Shown: positions 11,470-23,208, counted from the stretch's first letter. The stretch: 64,000 bases of DNA from Ascarosepion bandense (GCA_037127315.1 JBBBDQ010001271.1:1595501-1659500), one strand, 5' to 3'. Notes: a model not told the origin generated them from the letters alone. Translations and numbers: made by a program.

Positions 11470-11790
11470 AAACTATTTCTGTGCAAGAAAATTCTCTCTC
11501 ACATTCTACAAGGTTGACTATTGTGTTCCTTGCCAAAACAAAAAAAAAAGTAAGGTTTCAAAAACACTAATTTCATAAAATGGCTCCCAGCCTCTCCAGA
11601 TATAAATCCAGTAGAAAATTTCTGGTCCATCATTACAAAAGACATTTTGAAAATGGAAAATGATGTTAAATCAAAGAAATTTTCTGATAAACAATAAAAA
11701 AATGCTGCAACAAATACTGAATTTAAAACAAAAGAGATTTAAACAGTATCAAAAAAGAAATAACTCATGCTGATTAAAGAATCACAGGGA
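11470..11790 (+). pseudogene. Tc1-like transposase C-terminus, copy a
   Basis: SHSTRLTIVFLAKTKKK, then a frameshift, then KWLPASPDINPVENFWSIIT and a stop. The SPDxNPxENxW block with its catalytic Glu is diagnostic of Tc1-like DDE transposases. The N-terminal and central regions are missing. Confidence 0.8.
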
Positions 11791-11879
11791 GGCATAATTA
11801 ATATGTAAAATATATAATAATAAACTAGCTACCATGTTTAAATAAAAACAATGAGAAATATATAGATTTTATTGAAGAA

Positions 11880-12290
11880 GTACATGAAAACTGATTTCTC
11901 GACAATCATTTTTAGTGATTAATATAGAGTTATAATGGTTGGATGATTAAGTTCTCCATGGAAAATGTCAACCAACATAACTGTTTTCAGTGGTACATAT
12001 CACAGCCAAGATGTTTTAAATTAAAGATACTCATGCAAATCATTTCTCTCATTCTACAGAGCTGACTACTGCTTTCCTTGCCAAAATAAAAAGGTTTAAA
12101 AATTACCAATTTCATAAAATGGACCCCAACTTCTCCAGATATTATTCCAATAGAAAACTTGTGACCCATTATTAACAGAGATGTATATGAGAATGGAAAC
12201 AATATTCAAGCAGAGACAATCTTTAGTAGGCAATAAAAATTATTGCAAGTAATGCTCAAATTATAACAATAGAAAAGTTAATGGTGAAGT
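11880..12290 (+). pseudogene. Tc1-like transposase C-terminus, copy b
   Basis: A second, more decayed copy with KWTPTSPDIIPIENL followed by a stop. It shares the preceding noncoding word TCATTTTTAGTGATTAATAT with copy a, so the two are tandem relatives separated by about 100 bp. Confidence 0.75.
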
Positions 12291-12864
12291 TTTTGGGTTA
12301 CAAATGACAATTCTCTACCTTTCATTGAATAGTCAAATTGGTCACATGATGGCTGGTGAAGAACATCAGGGGATAGATTGATTAAGAGGAGTTATGATAT
12401 AAAGCACAGATAAGAAATACATCCCTAGCCAATAGCAGTAGGTCTTACAGGAAAAACCACATGGCCTAACCAGGTTTATAGAAAAACTGGCATAACACCA
12501 GTGCTCTCTTTGAGAAATATTACAAGTAAAGTTCCCCTTTCTTACACACTGTTGTTGCATATATGGTACAGTTTCTTTCTGTGGGACAAGAATACATGTA
12601 TCTATATCTAATTTTGTGTACAATGTAGCATTATAAAACCTTGTTTGTCATTCTTTATCCATTCGGCTATTCTGCTATGTCTGTGAAATGTCAGTGTTGT
12701 TATATCATGGCTATAACAATGCCGATAATGGGAGAAATGTAAATAAGAAAATAAATCTTTCTTCCCAAGCTCTTTTCCCATTAAAAATGTTAGAGAATGT
12801 CAAGTATCCTGATTACTTAACAAGTACATCATAAAAGTATATATTTACTCAAGTAAATATATAC

Positions 12865-13304
12865 TCAACTGGAGCAAAAGATGGCTTGTTAATTTTAACA
12901 CCTCTAAAGCTAAACCACCCTCTGTTAATCATCTAAGAGACTCTTCTCTGTTTCCATCAACATGGAAAGTGATTCATTACACTTTCTTGGGCTAACGTTT
13001 TCAGCTGACATCATGTAAAAAGACTATATTGAATCCATTGCTAGGTCAGCTGCTAAGAAAGTCTGTTCACTGTGTCATGTGGGACAATTTTTCTTACCAC
13101 AATCGATCTTACATAACCATAAGTCTACTATTCACCTATGCTTAGAATATTGCTCCAGAGCCTCTGCTATTTACCTTGAGCTCCTTAATAAAAGTCTAAA
13201 GAAGAATCAGCAATATTATTGGCCCAGATCTGGCAGCTGGGTTTCAGTCACTTTCTCATTGCCATAAGGTTGCCTCTCTGTTGTTTTTATAAATACTCTC
13301 TATC
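12865..13304 (+). pseudogene. Jockey/CR1-type LINE 'A', upstream part
   Basis: Decayed frames equivalent to the WGKKWLINFN...DYIESIAKSTAMKV...SILHIYKSTIRLCIEYC region of the neighbouring copy B. It breaks off after the CLFYKY-equivalent codons. The missing continuation is found at 14401, on the far side of copy B. Confidence 0.78.
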
Positions 13305-14398
13305 CTAGGTCCTACGCTCTTTCTGATCTACATTAATGATCTCCCTGATGCCATAACATCCCAAGTAGGCATGTACGCTGATGACACCACTGTTTACTCA
13401 TGCCTCGATCAAAAATCTGGTGTGGGCGACAAAGCGAACCACACTGCTGAGCTTGAAAAGGACCTCTAATCCGCAATGGACTGGGGTAAGAAGTGGCTCA
13501 TAAATTTCAATTCTACCAAGATGAAGCTGCTATCAATTAACCACCATAGACAATCGCACCTACCTCCCATTAGCATGAAACAGGCTTGCCTCCTAGAGAG
13601 TAAAACACTATGCCTGCTTGGCCTCACACTCTCAGTGGACCTCAAGTGGAATGACTATATCGAATCCATTGCTAAATCCACTGCCATGAAAGTCAGTTCT
13701 CTGTGCAGGGCCCGGAATTTTTTTCCATCTGAATCTATCTTGCACATTTATAAATCTACCATCCGCCTGTGCATTGAATACTGTTGCCATATCCGCCCAT
13801 GTATTGAATACTGCTGCCACATATGGTCGGGTACCCCTGCTATTCTCCTCGGGCTTCTTGACAAAATACAACAGAGCATCTGTAATGTAAGCATTACTAA
13901 CTTGGCAGACCGGCTGCAGTCATTCTCTCACCGGTGTGACATGGCTTCCCTGTGCCTCTTCTATAAATACTTTCACGGCTTCTGCTCTGATGAACTTAGA
14001 TCACTGGTGCCCCCTAGGTACAAATTTGCACAAGATACTAGATTAGCAACTAGGTCCCACCCTTTTACAGTGAAACCGATAAAATGTAACTGCAATTTCT
14101 ACTCCAACAGCTTCTTTTCTCGCACTTCCCACTTGTGGAATTCCCTTCTGTATACTTGCTTCCCCAACAGCTACAATCTCCAGGAGTTTAAATGTAAGGT
14201 CAACAGACACCTCCTAACACACTAACTCGCACCCATTCTCTCAAACACTCTTCCTATGTACCTCCTTACTTGTCTATCACCCTCCTTCTGACATTTCCTA
14301 TATCTAATCACTCTCTCAGCACCTTCCCCTATGTAACCCCCTGTGCTATAGTGGCAGTGGAATGCTTTGCTTGGGGTGAAATAAAACCTTTTATAGTC
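13305..14398 (+). pseudogene. Jockey/CR1-type LINE 'B', RT palm to 3' end
   Basis: The best preserved LINE in the window. It reads [31 protein letters not shown] (intact catalytic YADD), then one stop at the DL-stop-SAMDWG position, probably a CAA-to-TAA change. After the stop it is open for 249 codons through WLINFNSTKMKLLSIN, LTLSVDLKWNDYIESIAKS, DRLQSFSHRCDMASLCLFY and YNLQEFKCKVNRHLLTH. An in-frame 30-bp duplication gives CIEYCCHI twice. The 3' UTR ends at GCTTTGCTTGGGGTGAAATA. It is 5'-truncated within the palm, so immobile. Confidence 0.9.
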
Positions 14399-14400
14399 AT

Positions 14401-14775
14401 AGTTGAGATGAGCTCCTCACTATAGTACCTAGACTTTTTAATTTAAGTGCAGTACTAGACTGGCATCAAGTTCTCATCAATTTACAGTTAAGATGGCTGG
14501 ATAAAACTCAAACTTTTATGTTAACAGCCATAAGTTCTCTGCTAAAAATTTATTTTCTTGCACTTCTTCCTTGTGGAACTCCCTTCCAGCTTCATGCTTT
14601 CTCGCCAACTTCATTCTACAAAAATGTAAATGCAATTTCATTTGCTATCTACTGCACTCCTGATTACTCTTTTCTCTTTCTGCTCATTATTAATGTTTCT
14701 GTTTACTAATTCTTTCACACCATTGTGTTTTAGTGGCTTTACTACCTTGCATGGGGTGATATGATTAGAAAAAAG
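14401..14775 (+). pseudogene. Jockey/CR1-type LINE 'A', 3' part
   Basis: It resumes the A copy: GATGAGCTCCTCACTATAGT, CTAGACTGGCATCAAGTTCT, TGGAACTCCCTTCCAGC-type codons, ending with TACCTTGCATGGGGTGATAT and an A-rich tail. It is more decayed than B. Confidence 0.75.
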
Positions 14776-15214
14776 TCTAGTCATATATTATAAAAATTTA
14801 CTTTTGTGGTGATAGCCTTCAAGTAGGGAATTTTTTAATGTTTAACTGATTTTTCTCACTGATATTGCATTAAACTTTTCATCAGACATAGACTGAACAA
14901 ATGCTTAACTGTACTCTCTAGGGAGGAGCAATATTGTAAAAAGTTCTTCATTCAAAATAATGCATTTTATAACTGTGATTTCTATTAGCACTGTTCTTTG
15001 CTTAAATGGATGCACATTTATGTGTTTCTTTCTGTCTTTCTCTGAAGCCATTAAGACATTCTGTTTTTCAAAAAGAAATATAACAAAATGTAAGTAAAAA
15101 AAAAATTAATACAATTTGGAAGAAATGAAATAAAAAACATAAAAGAAGGCAGGAAAGAAGCCAAAAAAAAGGAATAAAGGAAAAACAATCAAAAACAAAA
15201 AAGTGCAAACACGC

Positions 15215-15221
15215 ACACATC

Positions 15222-15265
<44 letters not shown>

Positions 15266-15503
15266 TCTATTCATGCGTATTTCCACATAATGTAAACTGA
15301 TATAAAGAATAAACACTCAAAATTAAAGTGCACACACATACACATATATATATATAATCTTTCAAAATATATTTATATTTCAACATTATGTAAATTTTTA
15401 TATATATATATATATAATGTTTAACATATTTATATTTCAACATTATGTACATCTATATATATATATATAATGTTTAACATATTTATATTTCAACATTATG
15501 TAC

Positions 15504-15542
<39 letters not shown>

Positions 15543-15629
15543 GTTTGACATATTTATATTTCAACATTATGTACATTTATATATATATATATATAATGTT
15601 TGACATATTTATATTTCAACATTATGTAC

Positions 15630-15660
<31 letters not shown>

Positions 15661-15744
15661 ATCTTTAATATATTTATATTTCAACATTATGTACATATAT
15701 ATATATATATATATATAATCTTTAATATATTTATATTTCAACAT

Positions 15745-15790
<46 letters not shown>

Positions 15791-15855
15791 CTTTAATATA
15801 TTTATATTTCAACATTATGTGTATATATATATATATATATATAATCTTTCACATA
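15215..15855. repeat. Composite (TA)n tandem repeat, ~8 units
   Basis: Eight to nine copies of a core (ATATTTATATTTCAACATTA then TGTACAT or TGTGTAT) are separated by (TA)n tracts of different lengths, giving a variable period of about 52-75 bp. A degenerate relative of the core (ATTTCCACATAATGTAAA) occurs at 15279 and again near 16630. Confidence 0.92.
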
Positions 15856-15954
15856 TTTATATATTATAGAAGTAGTACGAACTAATGGCATGACAATCCA
15901 CTGTTTGTAGTGATTTACTTTATTAAGAGTGCTCGATACTTAGCAGAGCATTAT

Positions 15955-16595
15955 ATATAGTCATGTTTTTATTATTAGTTTATAATAAAATCTTATTTTA
16001 CTGCAACACAAGAGCTGTTGCGTTTTGGTACTATCTTATTAGCACCTCATCAGGCAGTGAAATATTTTTTTTACAATTACGAATTATTTTATATAAAAGC
16101 TTCTTTTTTACCAAATTCAGACAATGAAGGTGAGTGAACTTTTTCTTTTGAGGTTTATCTCAGCTAACCAATAGGAAATCAGGTCATTGAATAATAACTT
16201 AAAGAAAATCTAGTAACTGTTTTGCAATGACACATGGTAATTTTTCAAATTTGCAATATTGCTACAGATGTATCTCAATTCATGTTATCACTGGCATGAA
16301 AAATAAATTTCAGGTCTTATGTCATTTTAAATCTTCCTTTACTCTTGCAATCAAATTTCCCCTAACATGATCTGATTTTCTATTGGTTAGCTAAGATAAA
16401 CCACCAAAAAAAAGAAAAAAAATCCCCCCACCTTAATTGCCTGGATTGTGTTTTTTTTAAGCATTTATATAAAATAATTCCTAACCATAAAAAAATATTT
16501 CACTGCCTGACAAGGTGCTCATAAAAACACAGTGGCTCTTGTGTAGCAGTTAACTATGTTTTTATTATAAACTTCTAATAAAAATATTACCATAT
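15955..16595. repeat. Foldback element with ~235-bp arms
   Basis: The left arm (15955-16195) and the right arm (about 16355-16595) are imperfect reverse complements. Matching words are AGGCAGTGAAATATTTTTTT with its complement, and GGTTTATCTCAGCTAACCAA with the complement of TTGGTTAGCTAAGATAAACC. A ~160-bp unique loop separates them. No transposase is seen. It sits between TA-rich repeats. Confidence 0.85.
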
Positions 16596-16732
16596 ATATA
16601 TATATAATGTGTGTGTGTATATACATGTATATTTCTACATAATGTAAAATGTATAGAGGAAAAGCAATGAATGAGAAACAATCATACATACACACACATA
16701 TATATGACATGTTTTTCACACACACATGCATG

Positions 16733-16810
<78 letters not shown>
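16596..16810. repeat. (GT)n, (CA)n and (TA)n microsatellites
   Basis: A short GT run, then a CA run, then a long TA run at 16755-16808. Open frames through it in both orientations (runs of YIYIYI and THTHTH) are artefacts of the repeat. Confidence 0.95.
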
Positions 16811-16811
<1 letters not shown>

Positions 16812-16997
16812 GACTTTCCACATGATTTAAATTTTTATGCACATATGTATTAAGGCACATGTATAAAATATCTATTCATAATCAATAAACACAAGCACGA
16901 TACATAGATAAATAATTTGAGACATAAAATACACACATTTCCAACCATACACATCCAAGCATATTATTGTGTGTACATGCAGATATTCATAAATCAT

Positions 16998-17025
16998 TAT
17001 ATATATATATATATATATATATATT
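16998..17025. repeat. (TA)n microsatellite
   Basis: A pure TA run of about 14 units, embedded in sequence rich in ACATACATA words. Confidence 0.95.
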
Positions 17026-17829
17026 TCATGCACACATGTATGCATATGTACATTCAATCACATGTATCTATATTGTCATACATCCATCCATGTTCAATTA
17101 TCTACATATGTTCACCCAGAAGCACACCCCTCAACACACACGTACATACATACATCCAACATCTTCTTACCTTCCTTTATTTTACCAAAAGCATTGTGAT
17201 AGCCTTCAAGACCTAACCATATACATACATATATCACAAACAAATCCTTAACATATGTTTTAGAGAACTGATTTTCAGTACACTTGAAGAACTTCTGATG
17301 AAGGTTTTATCACTTGTATATAAGAAAAAAAAAACATTGCTACAATAAGAACAGCTCTGACATATATCTGGACAAAAAATAATGATTATGATTGTTATCA
17401 TAGTGACATTATCAAGAAGAATAAACTGAAGTTTAAAAAATAACCAAGATAATCTGCAGATATAAGAAACACGGAAAACGACGTGCAAAGGAATTTCAAA
17501 ACTAAGATTAAAAATCAGAAATAATAACAATTACTTGAATAGTAATAATGGAATTCAACAAACTAGCACAAATAAAAATGTCAGGTATGACAATTAGGGG
17601 ACAGTTCTTCACTAAGAACTTGAGAAACAACTTGGGCTTAACCATCCTGAAAAATGGTAATGACCACCAGAATCTACTACAATGAAGACTCATACAATAA
17701 CAATAGAATACTTAAGAGACATGCTGTCACAAGTAATGGAGTTTTAAAATTTTCTTCCAGGTTGATTGATTGATTTGTATTGTTACTGCTTTTCAATCCT
17801 TTGTGGGTTATTTAAAGCCAAAACATAAT

Positions 17830-17890
17830 TTGGATTGAAAGTTTTTTTGAGATAGCAATGATTGTTTCAGACACAAGTCCAACTATTTGA
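17830..17890 (+). repeat. Dispersed repeat, matched inverted at 20222
   Basis: ATTTGGATTGAAAGTTTTTT and ATAGCAATGATTGTTTCAGA then CACAAGTCCAAC. The same sequence occurs on the minus strand at 20222-20285. The class is unknown. Confidence 0.7.
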
Positions 17891-18339
17891 TTGATAGATG
17901 GGAAGAGAAGAAATGGATTTATACCATTTGTGTAAGTGATTGTAAAAAGCCCAACTGGTTTCTTCCATAACTCTTTTTTCAGTACTCAATAATTCTCCTA
18001 TTTAATTTCCACTAATCCATAGATAAACTGCAGAATAAATATCATTCAAAATTTTAAAACAATAGGGATCATAAGGACCAATTTCTTTTTTCTTATGTTA
18101 TCAATTAGAAGCAGCAAATCAGTCCAGACAGTATTTCAAGGGCACTGAATGTCTGATAAAATATACATTTTTTAATATTAAATGTCTTCATAGCATAGTC
18201 GGTCAAGGCTCCTTACAGATTACTTTGTTTTATTATCTTTAACTTGCCACGACTTCTTGAGAAAAATAAGAGAGCGGTTTTCTCACTGCCTTTATAACTG
18301 CTCTGAATTCAGAGTTATCCTTTTCCTAAAATGGCTGCT

Positions 18340-18590
18340 AGATAGAAAATATAACTGACCCTGCTTTTACTGATTCCACTTTCTGTAACACGACCTGAAT
18401 CTGCCTAAAATGTGCTATCTTCACTACCATATATGAAGTTTGATATTATATAACAGCTGACTACTCTTACCTTTGCTTCCAACAAAATTTTCATATTTTT
18501 AATACTTTGTTTAATTTCTGGAAATCATTTTTTGTAATTCTAATCTACCTTCTGATTTCTGTGTCATATTGTCCTGTCATACGTTATATC
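18340..18590 (-). pseudogene. RTE LINE short fragment
   Basis: CAACAAAATTTTCATATTTT, AATACTTTGTTTAATTTCTG and TGATTTCTGTGTCATATTGT align with 9293-9400 of the RTE copy (TAATACTTTGCTTAATTTAT, TGATTTCAGTGTCACATTTT). Both sides are highly decayed. Confidence 0.65.
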
Positions 18591-18653
18591 ACTTCACATA
18601 CAATATTTGTCTTTATTTCCGAGATAAGGTATTTTAATTATATACATTATTTG

Positions 18654-19030
18654 CATTGTTTGGATTGTTGTCCTTATCTTTGTTGACATATTCATGATGT
18701 ACAGGTGATTAGAATTTTGAATGTAGTTCATTCATTGTTGTTCTAGTTCAGATGTTTCAGTTATCTCCCTTTAACTCAACTAAGTTTTTATTCACCTCTG
18801 CTGTAGCCAGGTATTGAACTCACAACTCTTTGAGTCAAGTCACTGGATCTAATCAACACTTTTATCCACTTGGTCATGGGTCCTTGAGGTTATTAGTGTA
18901 TCAATCTACTGGGGAATGAAATAAATAATTGGTCCAAAATTCTAATCACCTGAAGAAAACTTAATCATGCAACGAATGAAACATCATGAATATAGCAACA
19001 GATATGAAGATAACAGTCCAAATAATTTAA
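18654..19030. repeat. Foldback with a tRNA-like core
   Basis: The arms at 18654-18720 and 18934-19027 are imperfect reverse complements (GACATATTCATGATGT against the complement of ACATCATGAATATAGC, and AGGTGATTAGAATTTTG against CAAAATTCTAATCACCT). The right arm has about 30 extra bases. Between them, on the minus strand, lies a tRNA-like stretch (18790-18885) with TGACCAAGTGG (box A-like) and GAGTTCAATACC (box B-like). Confidence 0.72.
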
Positions 19031-19609
19031 ATAGAATACACTTTACATACAATTAAATTTCTGTACATGCTTGATTTTAATATCTCCAATTTACACTACT
19101 AATTAATAGTAAGTAACATATGTAAGTATTTATTATAAATTATATTTTAGAACATGTCCCAAATACAATCTACTACAAAAGTGTACATTTTGTTTCGACA
19201 TTAAAAGAACAATGTCTCATCGGGTAGTAAACATTATTTTTGAAAAGAGATGGAAATTTACTTCCTTTTATTGGCAAATTTTTTTTTCTTTTTTTTGTGT
19301 GTGTATGAGGTAAAGGTATTAGTGAAAATAAGAAACCAGAATAGGGAATCATAAAAAGGACACAGAGGAAATAAAAAACAAAAAGAGGAAAATGAGAGAG
19401 GAAGAACTAAAGAGATATGGTGAAAGAATCGAAGAAAGGTGCCACGTTTAGGTAGGAAGTAAAGTATAGTCATATACAACCTTTGGTGACATGGCGTCTG
19501 AGGTTAACAAGAAGTAAGAAAATACATTGAGCACTGTTTTAAATTAATGTTTTGAACGTTATAAATATTTTCTTCATTCCTTATTCATTTGGATAAGTAA
19601 GTATTTATA

Positions 19610-20005
19610 TAGTTTAGTTTGGTACAGGGCCACAAATGTACTCAGTATAGATTTGTTTTTATTAGATAAGTTATGGTCTATGAATTGATCTTGCTAAAGC
19701 ACTCAATTATTTACCAAGCTTATCTAAGTCTGGCACATGGCTACAAGTGTGGGGTATCCAGTCAACGTCAATATAATATAAAATTTTTTAAGACTAGTTT
19801 GTTAATTATTGCTTCTAAGTACTTACTAAATTCAGTGTTGCACAAGGTCACAAATATAGAGCATCATGAGAAGATCAAACCCACAATAAGAATGACAACT
19901 CAAGAGATTGTATGCTTTACTATTGCAAGGTGGCTTAGATATTTACTATACTGAGGTAGTTCTATACTAGGTCACAAGTATGGGGTACTCATTGTAAATG
20001 AAATA
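19610..20005. repeat. Four diverged ~115-bp tandem units
   Basis: Each unit carries a variant of GGCACAAGGTCACAAGTATG followed by GGGTACTCATTG-like words, at about 19623, 19731, 19840 and 19968. The reading frame through it is not protein-like. Confidence 0.68.
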
Positions 20006-20221
20006 GCCCAATAGTAAATGTCTGCAATATTAGTTTATCAAGCATTGCTCTACAGTGGAGTAACAATATGCCTTAATCTTATTACTGTGCAAGCAAATTA
20101 GCCTATGCTCTATGGCAAAGTATCCAGTGAAATTTGTTTGAATTTTTATATTGCGATGAATTTATTTTATTCTGGCATTCTCTCCTCCAAAAATAGACCA
20201 ACAACATCTATAAATTAAATA

Positions 20222-20285
20222 GTTGAAGTTGTGTCTGAAACAATCATTGCTATATCAAAAAATGTACAATCCAAATGACTTAGGG
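20222..20285 (-). repeat. Dispersed repeat, inverted partner of 17830
   Basis: GTTGTGTCTGAAACAATCAT then TGCTATATCAAAAA, the complement of the 17.8-kb copy. The two lie 2.4 kb apart. Confidence 0.7.
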
Positions 20286-20384
20286 TCATTCCTCTAGAAT
20301 AAATAGGGTCAAAGTCTCACCACAGGTGTGGCTGCTGTGGTTTGAGTAGTAAGTAAGATTTTATAGAATAGAGTTGCCTGCTCC

Positions 20385-20476
20385 ACACCTAGTAAGTTAT
20401 TCTGCTCCTAGATTGGCTTCCAGCCAAGGCTAAAGAATCCAGCCTGCCCTGCCATTTAACCTATAACTGAAGAAAA
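20385..20476 (-). mobile_element. SINE 3' half, split copy
   Basis: TAGATTGGCTTCCAGCCAAG, GCTAAAGAATCCAGCC and CTGCCATTTAACCTATAACT are the minus-strand middle of the SINE. The rest of the copy lies at 20840-20963. Confidence 0.68.
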
Positions 20477-20477
20477 A

Positions 20478-20835
20478 AAATTTAAATAATTTCACCCTAA
20501 ACAAGTCAATAAGGCAACTATGAAACAAGTTGTTTCTCAGTGTGAAAGTGAAAGAGAAGAATTAAGGACAGAGAGAAAGGACAAGAACAGGTTTCAGGAA
20601 GATAAAAGATGGTGATTGATGTTGGATTTAATTTTTTTTTTTTTTGCAGGGAAAGAACGAAACTGAAAGAGAATTTCAATGGTGAGAAGTATTAAAAAAG
20701 AAGCTATTAGAATAGAACTTACAGTTACATCTTGCTATTTTAACAGTAACCTAGCTGTCAATCTAGTATTATGCTTAAATTCATGCAGTAAAGTTACAAA
20801 GGAGATGAGCTCATTTGAAAAACTGTGATGAAAAT
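20478..20835 (-). mobile_element. Jockey/CR1-type LINE 3' end inserted in a SINE
   Basis: The minus-strand LINE tail signature (ATTTCACCCTAAACAAG) comes first. It is followed upstream by GATGTTGGATTTAATTTTT, AGAAGCTATTAGAATAGAAC and AGTAACCTAGCTGTCAATCT, which correspond to the coding 3' end seen in other copies. It interrupts a SINE of the same orientation. Confidence 0.7.
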
Positions 20836-20839
20836 ATTT

Positions 20840-20963
20840 AGATGGTTTATAACTTTCACAAGGTTATTTGTACAAAAGTGAATGCAATGAACTTGGCCAG
20901 AAATTGAACTTGGATCAGTGATTTCTCTTACTGAGCACTAACCATTATATTATTTGCACATCC
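20840..20963 (-). mobile_element. SINE head, split copy
   Basis: GATGGTTTATAACTTTCACA, TTTGTACAAAAGTGAATGCA, AAATTGAACTTGGATCAGTG and a CCATTATATTATTTGCACAT end. This is the tRNA-like head in minus orientation, completing the SINE broken at 20476. Confidence 0.7.
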
Positions 20964-22944
20964 AACATTCTTGCATTGCTTTTGATATAATAAAATTATC
21001 AGGCAACATACGAGTTTAGATACAATAAAAAGATAGTAAAAAAAATATGAATAGTGAAAATTAATACTGATTTATTTGAAAGAAAACTAATGGTAATATG
21101 TGGGGTAATAAGTAGATTTTTTTCCCAAAAACTCACAATAAACAGAAAACGGATATAAAAAGAGAGAGAGAGAGAGATGAATAACAAAGTTTCAGAATAG
21201 TTCAGTTATTTTTTTTCACTTTTGCATGATAGCAAAAATCAAAGATGTCATTTCATAATAAATAAATTAACAATAATCTCAATAGTAAAAAATGTTCTTA
21301 CATCCATACCTCAACAACCACCACTGACCATTTTGGTTTTCAATATCTAATCAGAACATGGTCAGCTGATTTATTCTCTTGATTTTATTTTTCTTGATCT
21401 TCTGAAGATTTTTTTTCTCTCTTGCTTTATTGCTAAACCATTTGCATGAAAAATCAGGTTATTGGTCTTCTGTGCTGTCTTGAAAAGTTTTTTTTTTTCA
21501 GTATTTCCATTTCAATGCAAATATTCTCATAAAGAGTCTTAAACTATTCAAAAAATACCTAGTTGGGAAATAGAACCATTATCTGATGGCAAAAATTTAA
21601 TGTTATAACTTTAAAATTTAAAAGTGTGCGGCTTTTCTACCAATCATCATTGTATGTGGAGAAGGCAAACTTAAACAGCAATTTTTTAATTACATGCCTT
21701 GACACTTCAGGATTGTGGCTCTCTACAATTTCATATTCTTTTTAGCTCTAAACAGCGTTTTATTCATTACTTTATCTACCAGTTCATGTTCTTCCATCCC
21801 TTTGTACAAATTTCTTTCTTGTCTTTAAAGAGTCAAATTTTCCAAACACTCATTCCTCATTATTTAACCCAGAAATTTCAAAATTCTTTTTGTGATCAGT
21901 TCAAAGTGTTTCTTATGCTGTACTTGACCAACAGCAAACACTATCATTTATTTCTTTATTCTGTTTGCTTAAAAAAAAAACACCTCTTCTATTTCAATGT
22001 GAGTACTCATAGTATCACAGTAAGAACTCCTTTCTTGATGATCTTATTTTTTTTCTTTGGTTTGTTTTGCACAGTGTGTCCTTACAATGTCATATTGGAA
22101 AATAACACATTTCTATTTACTTTTGACATAATGTTTCATTTGGTCAATTAAGTTGCTGTCAATAAACAACATTTGTAGTGACAATATTTTCATGTCTCAT
22201 TAATGGATATATTGACTGATACCTTTCATATTCCACCAGACACAAAATGGCTGAAATCCTGACTTTGATGTCAGCAATTCTGATAACCTTTGTCATTTTT
22301 GTTTTCTGCTGACATGCAAAAACCTATGTTTAATCATCTTTAAAGATGTGATGCAAAAATGAAAGGTTGGTACTCTGTCCTGCCACATAATGGTGGATCA
22401 CTGTATCTGGTTCTTAAGGAAAATTGCACGAGGAAACTAAATTACTTCTTTGCAAGTTTTCCTAGTTAAAATTTGAAATGTACAATTAACAACACACACT
22501 CATATAAAGGAACAGATAAACTAATTCTAGCCACCTTTTTGTACCATTTAACTTTGGTTCTGTTTTGGTTGGTTAACTTATAATTAATAGTGTTGAAATA
22601 TATCATTACTTTCTAAACATAATATTTTTCTTGAGAATAAATCATTAATTTTGTTATTATGAAATTATGCAGAAGTTTCATTTGACAGGTGTACAAAGTT
22701 CATTTGACATTGTCTGGTTTTATTACTCTTGAATGGATCTTCTTTTATGTACTATGTCCTTACAAGACATAAGTAATCATGGTGCTATAAAACTTCTTGT
22801 ACTTTGCTACCTTTCTGCCACTTCTCTTTGCCTGTGTGTTCTTTATTCTGCCATCAATTTGCTCAAAATCATCAAGTAGGTTACTTCCTCACTTTCCCCT
22901 TTTTTCTTTTTTTTTACCTTCCATAATAATGTATTTACTCACTT

Positions 22945-23208
22945 CTGTATGTTACTTGACCACTTTACCTGTTTTTTTCTTTTCTTCAGTAGATTACTTG
23001 CCCACCTTCCCTGGTTTTTCTTATCCTCAGTTGGTTACTTGCACACTTTTTACCTGTTTTTTTTTATCTTCAGTAGGTTAACTGAACACTTTAATAGGTT
23101 ACCTGCACACTTTTTACCTGCTTTTTTATCTTCAGTAGGTTAATTGTACACTTCAGTAGGTTACTTGCACACTTTTTACCTGGCTTTTTTTATCTTCAGT
23201 AAACTATG
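22945..23208. repeat. ~48-bp minisatellite, 5-6 units
   Basis: Degenerate units of the form CTTCAGTAGGTTACTTGCAC, ACTTTTTACCTG and a T-rich stretch. Some units are truncated (23085-23100, 23140-23155). The Phe/Leu-rich frames through it are period artefacts. Confidence 0.85.

Noticed and set aside
13476..14225. Host gene of 249 codons
   Set aside because: It is the C-terminal part of a LINE reverse-transcriptase ORF with YADD upstream and a LINE-type 3' end. The start Met is internal.
16519..16860. 113-codon ORF with YIYIYI and VCVCVC runs
   Set aside because: Produced by TA and CA microsatellites.
21699..22151. 150-codon plus-strand ORF
   Set aside because: Phe, Leu and Ser-rich with no domain, in T-rich DNA. 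Its start (GGATTGTGGCTCTCTACAAT) resembles a dispersed repeat also seen near 6700.
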